Both the position numbers and the translations under genes were made by a program. From positions 1 through 64,000 of the forward strand of contig JAVBXK010000049.1 of NCBI GenBank assembly GCA_030824555.1: DNA of 64,000 nucleotides, read 5' to 3'. Below the pieces are notes generated by a model that was given only the letters and a program-made list of their open reading frames with translations, did no database searches and was not told the DNA's origin. This document shows, in pieces, positions 63,680 to 64,000 of the stretch. Every line of letters starts with the position of its first letter. Position 1 is the first letter of the stretch. This DNA comes from a bacterium (lineage in GTDB: Bacteria > Pseudomonadota > Gammaproteobacteria > Burkholderiales > Burkholderiaceae_C).

Positions 63680-64000
63680 ATGCAGCCACTGAAGATTGAA
63701 TTCCCCGAGTCCTTGCCCGTTTCCGCCCGCCGTGACGAAATCATGGCGGCCATGGTGAGGCACCAGGTGACCATCGTCTGTGGTGAAACCGGTTCGGGCA
63801 AAACCACCCAGTTACCCAAAATGGCGCTGGCCTTGGGCCGTGCGCAGCGGGTGCAGGTGCCGGGCAAAGATGGCAAATTGCGCTGGCAAGGCCCGCTCAT
63901 TGGCCACACCCAGCCCCGGCGCATCGCGGCCACCAGCGTGGCCCAGCGCATTGCCGATGAGCTGAACACCCCGTTGGGCGAGGTGGTGGGCTACAAGGTG
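63680..64000 (+). CDS. hrpA: ATP-dependent RNA helicase HrpA, 5' part (runs off window)
   Basis: [53 protein letters not shown]...[33 protein letters not shown]; no stop before window end, so absent from ORF track. Confidence 0.93.
   Translation, partial: MQPLKIEFPESLPVSARRDEIMAAMVRHQVTIVCGETGSGKTTQLPKMALALGRAQRVQVPGKDGKLRWQGPLIGHTQPRRIAATSVAQRIADELNTPLGEVVGYKV

Noticed and set aside
63780-63965. 61-aa + ORF near the window end
   Set aside because: Out of frame with hrpA, which reads through from 63680 to the window end.

Overview
A 64 kb chromosomal window from a Burkholderiales (probably Comamonadaceae-like) betaproteobacterium. About 57 coding regions are supported; most are housekeeping genes in conserved order: sucA-sucB-lpdA-zapE; bamD/rluD-scpB-rluB-ndk-rlmN-pilF-rodZ-ispG-hisS-yfgM-bamB-der-hfq-hflX-hflK-hflC-DUF2065-hisZ-purA-PRTase. 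Accessory content: a signalling cluster at the left end (hybrid histidine kinase, dCache-like/PAS/GGDEF/EAL protein, two periplasmic binding proteins without permeases), pobA, a second GGDEF/EAL protein, split ChrA, PPK2 with a Lys/Ala/Val-rich N-terminus, a PIN toxin-antitoxin pair, an MCP, and the 5' end of hrpA running off the window. No rRNA, tRNA, CRISPR array or IS element was recognised by eye. Most notable observations: (1) a decayed, internally deleted copy of the hrpA 5' end about 2.2 kb upstream of hrpA, next to the PIN TA module; (2) rlmB, hrpA and mnmH each have GATAAT exactly 6 nt before the ATG, suggesting leaderless transcripts; (3) a structured leader upstream of sucA, consistent with the Burkholderiales sucA RNA motif, preceded by a nested inverted repeat; (4) a periplasmic-binding lipoprotein translationally coupled to a c-di-GMP enzyme (LuxP/LuxQ-like logic); (5) several perfect hairpins or palindromes with candidate regulatory roles. 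No large, obviously new multi-gene system was found; the best candidates are compact.
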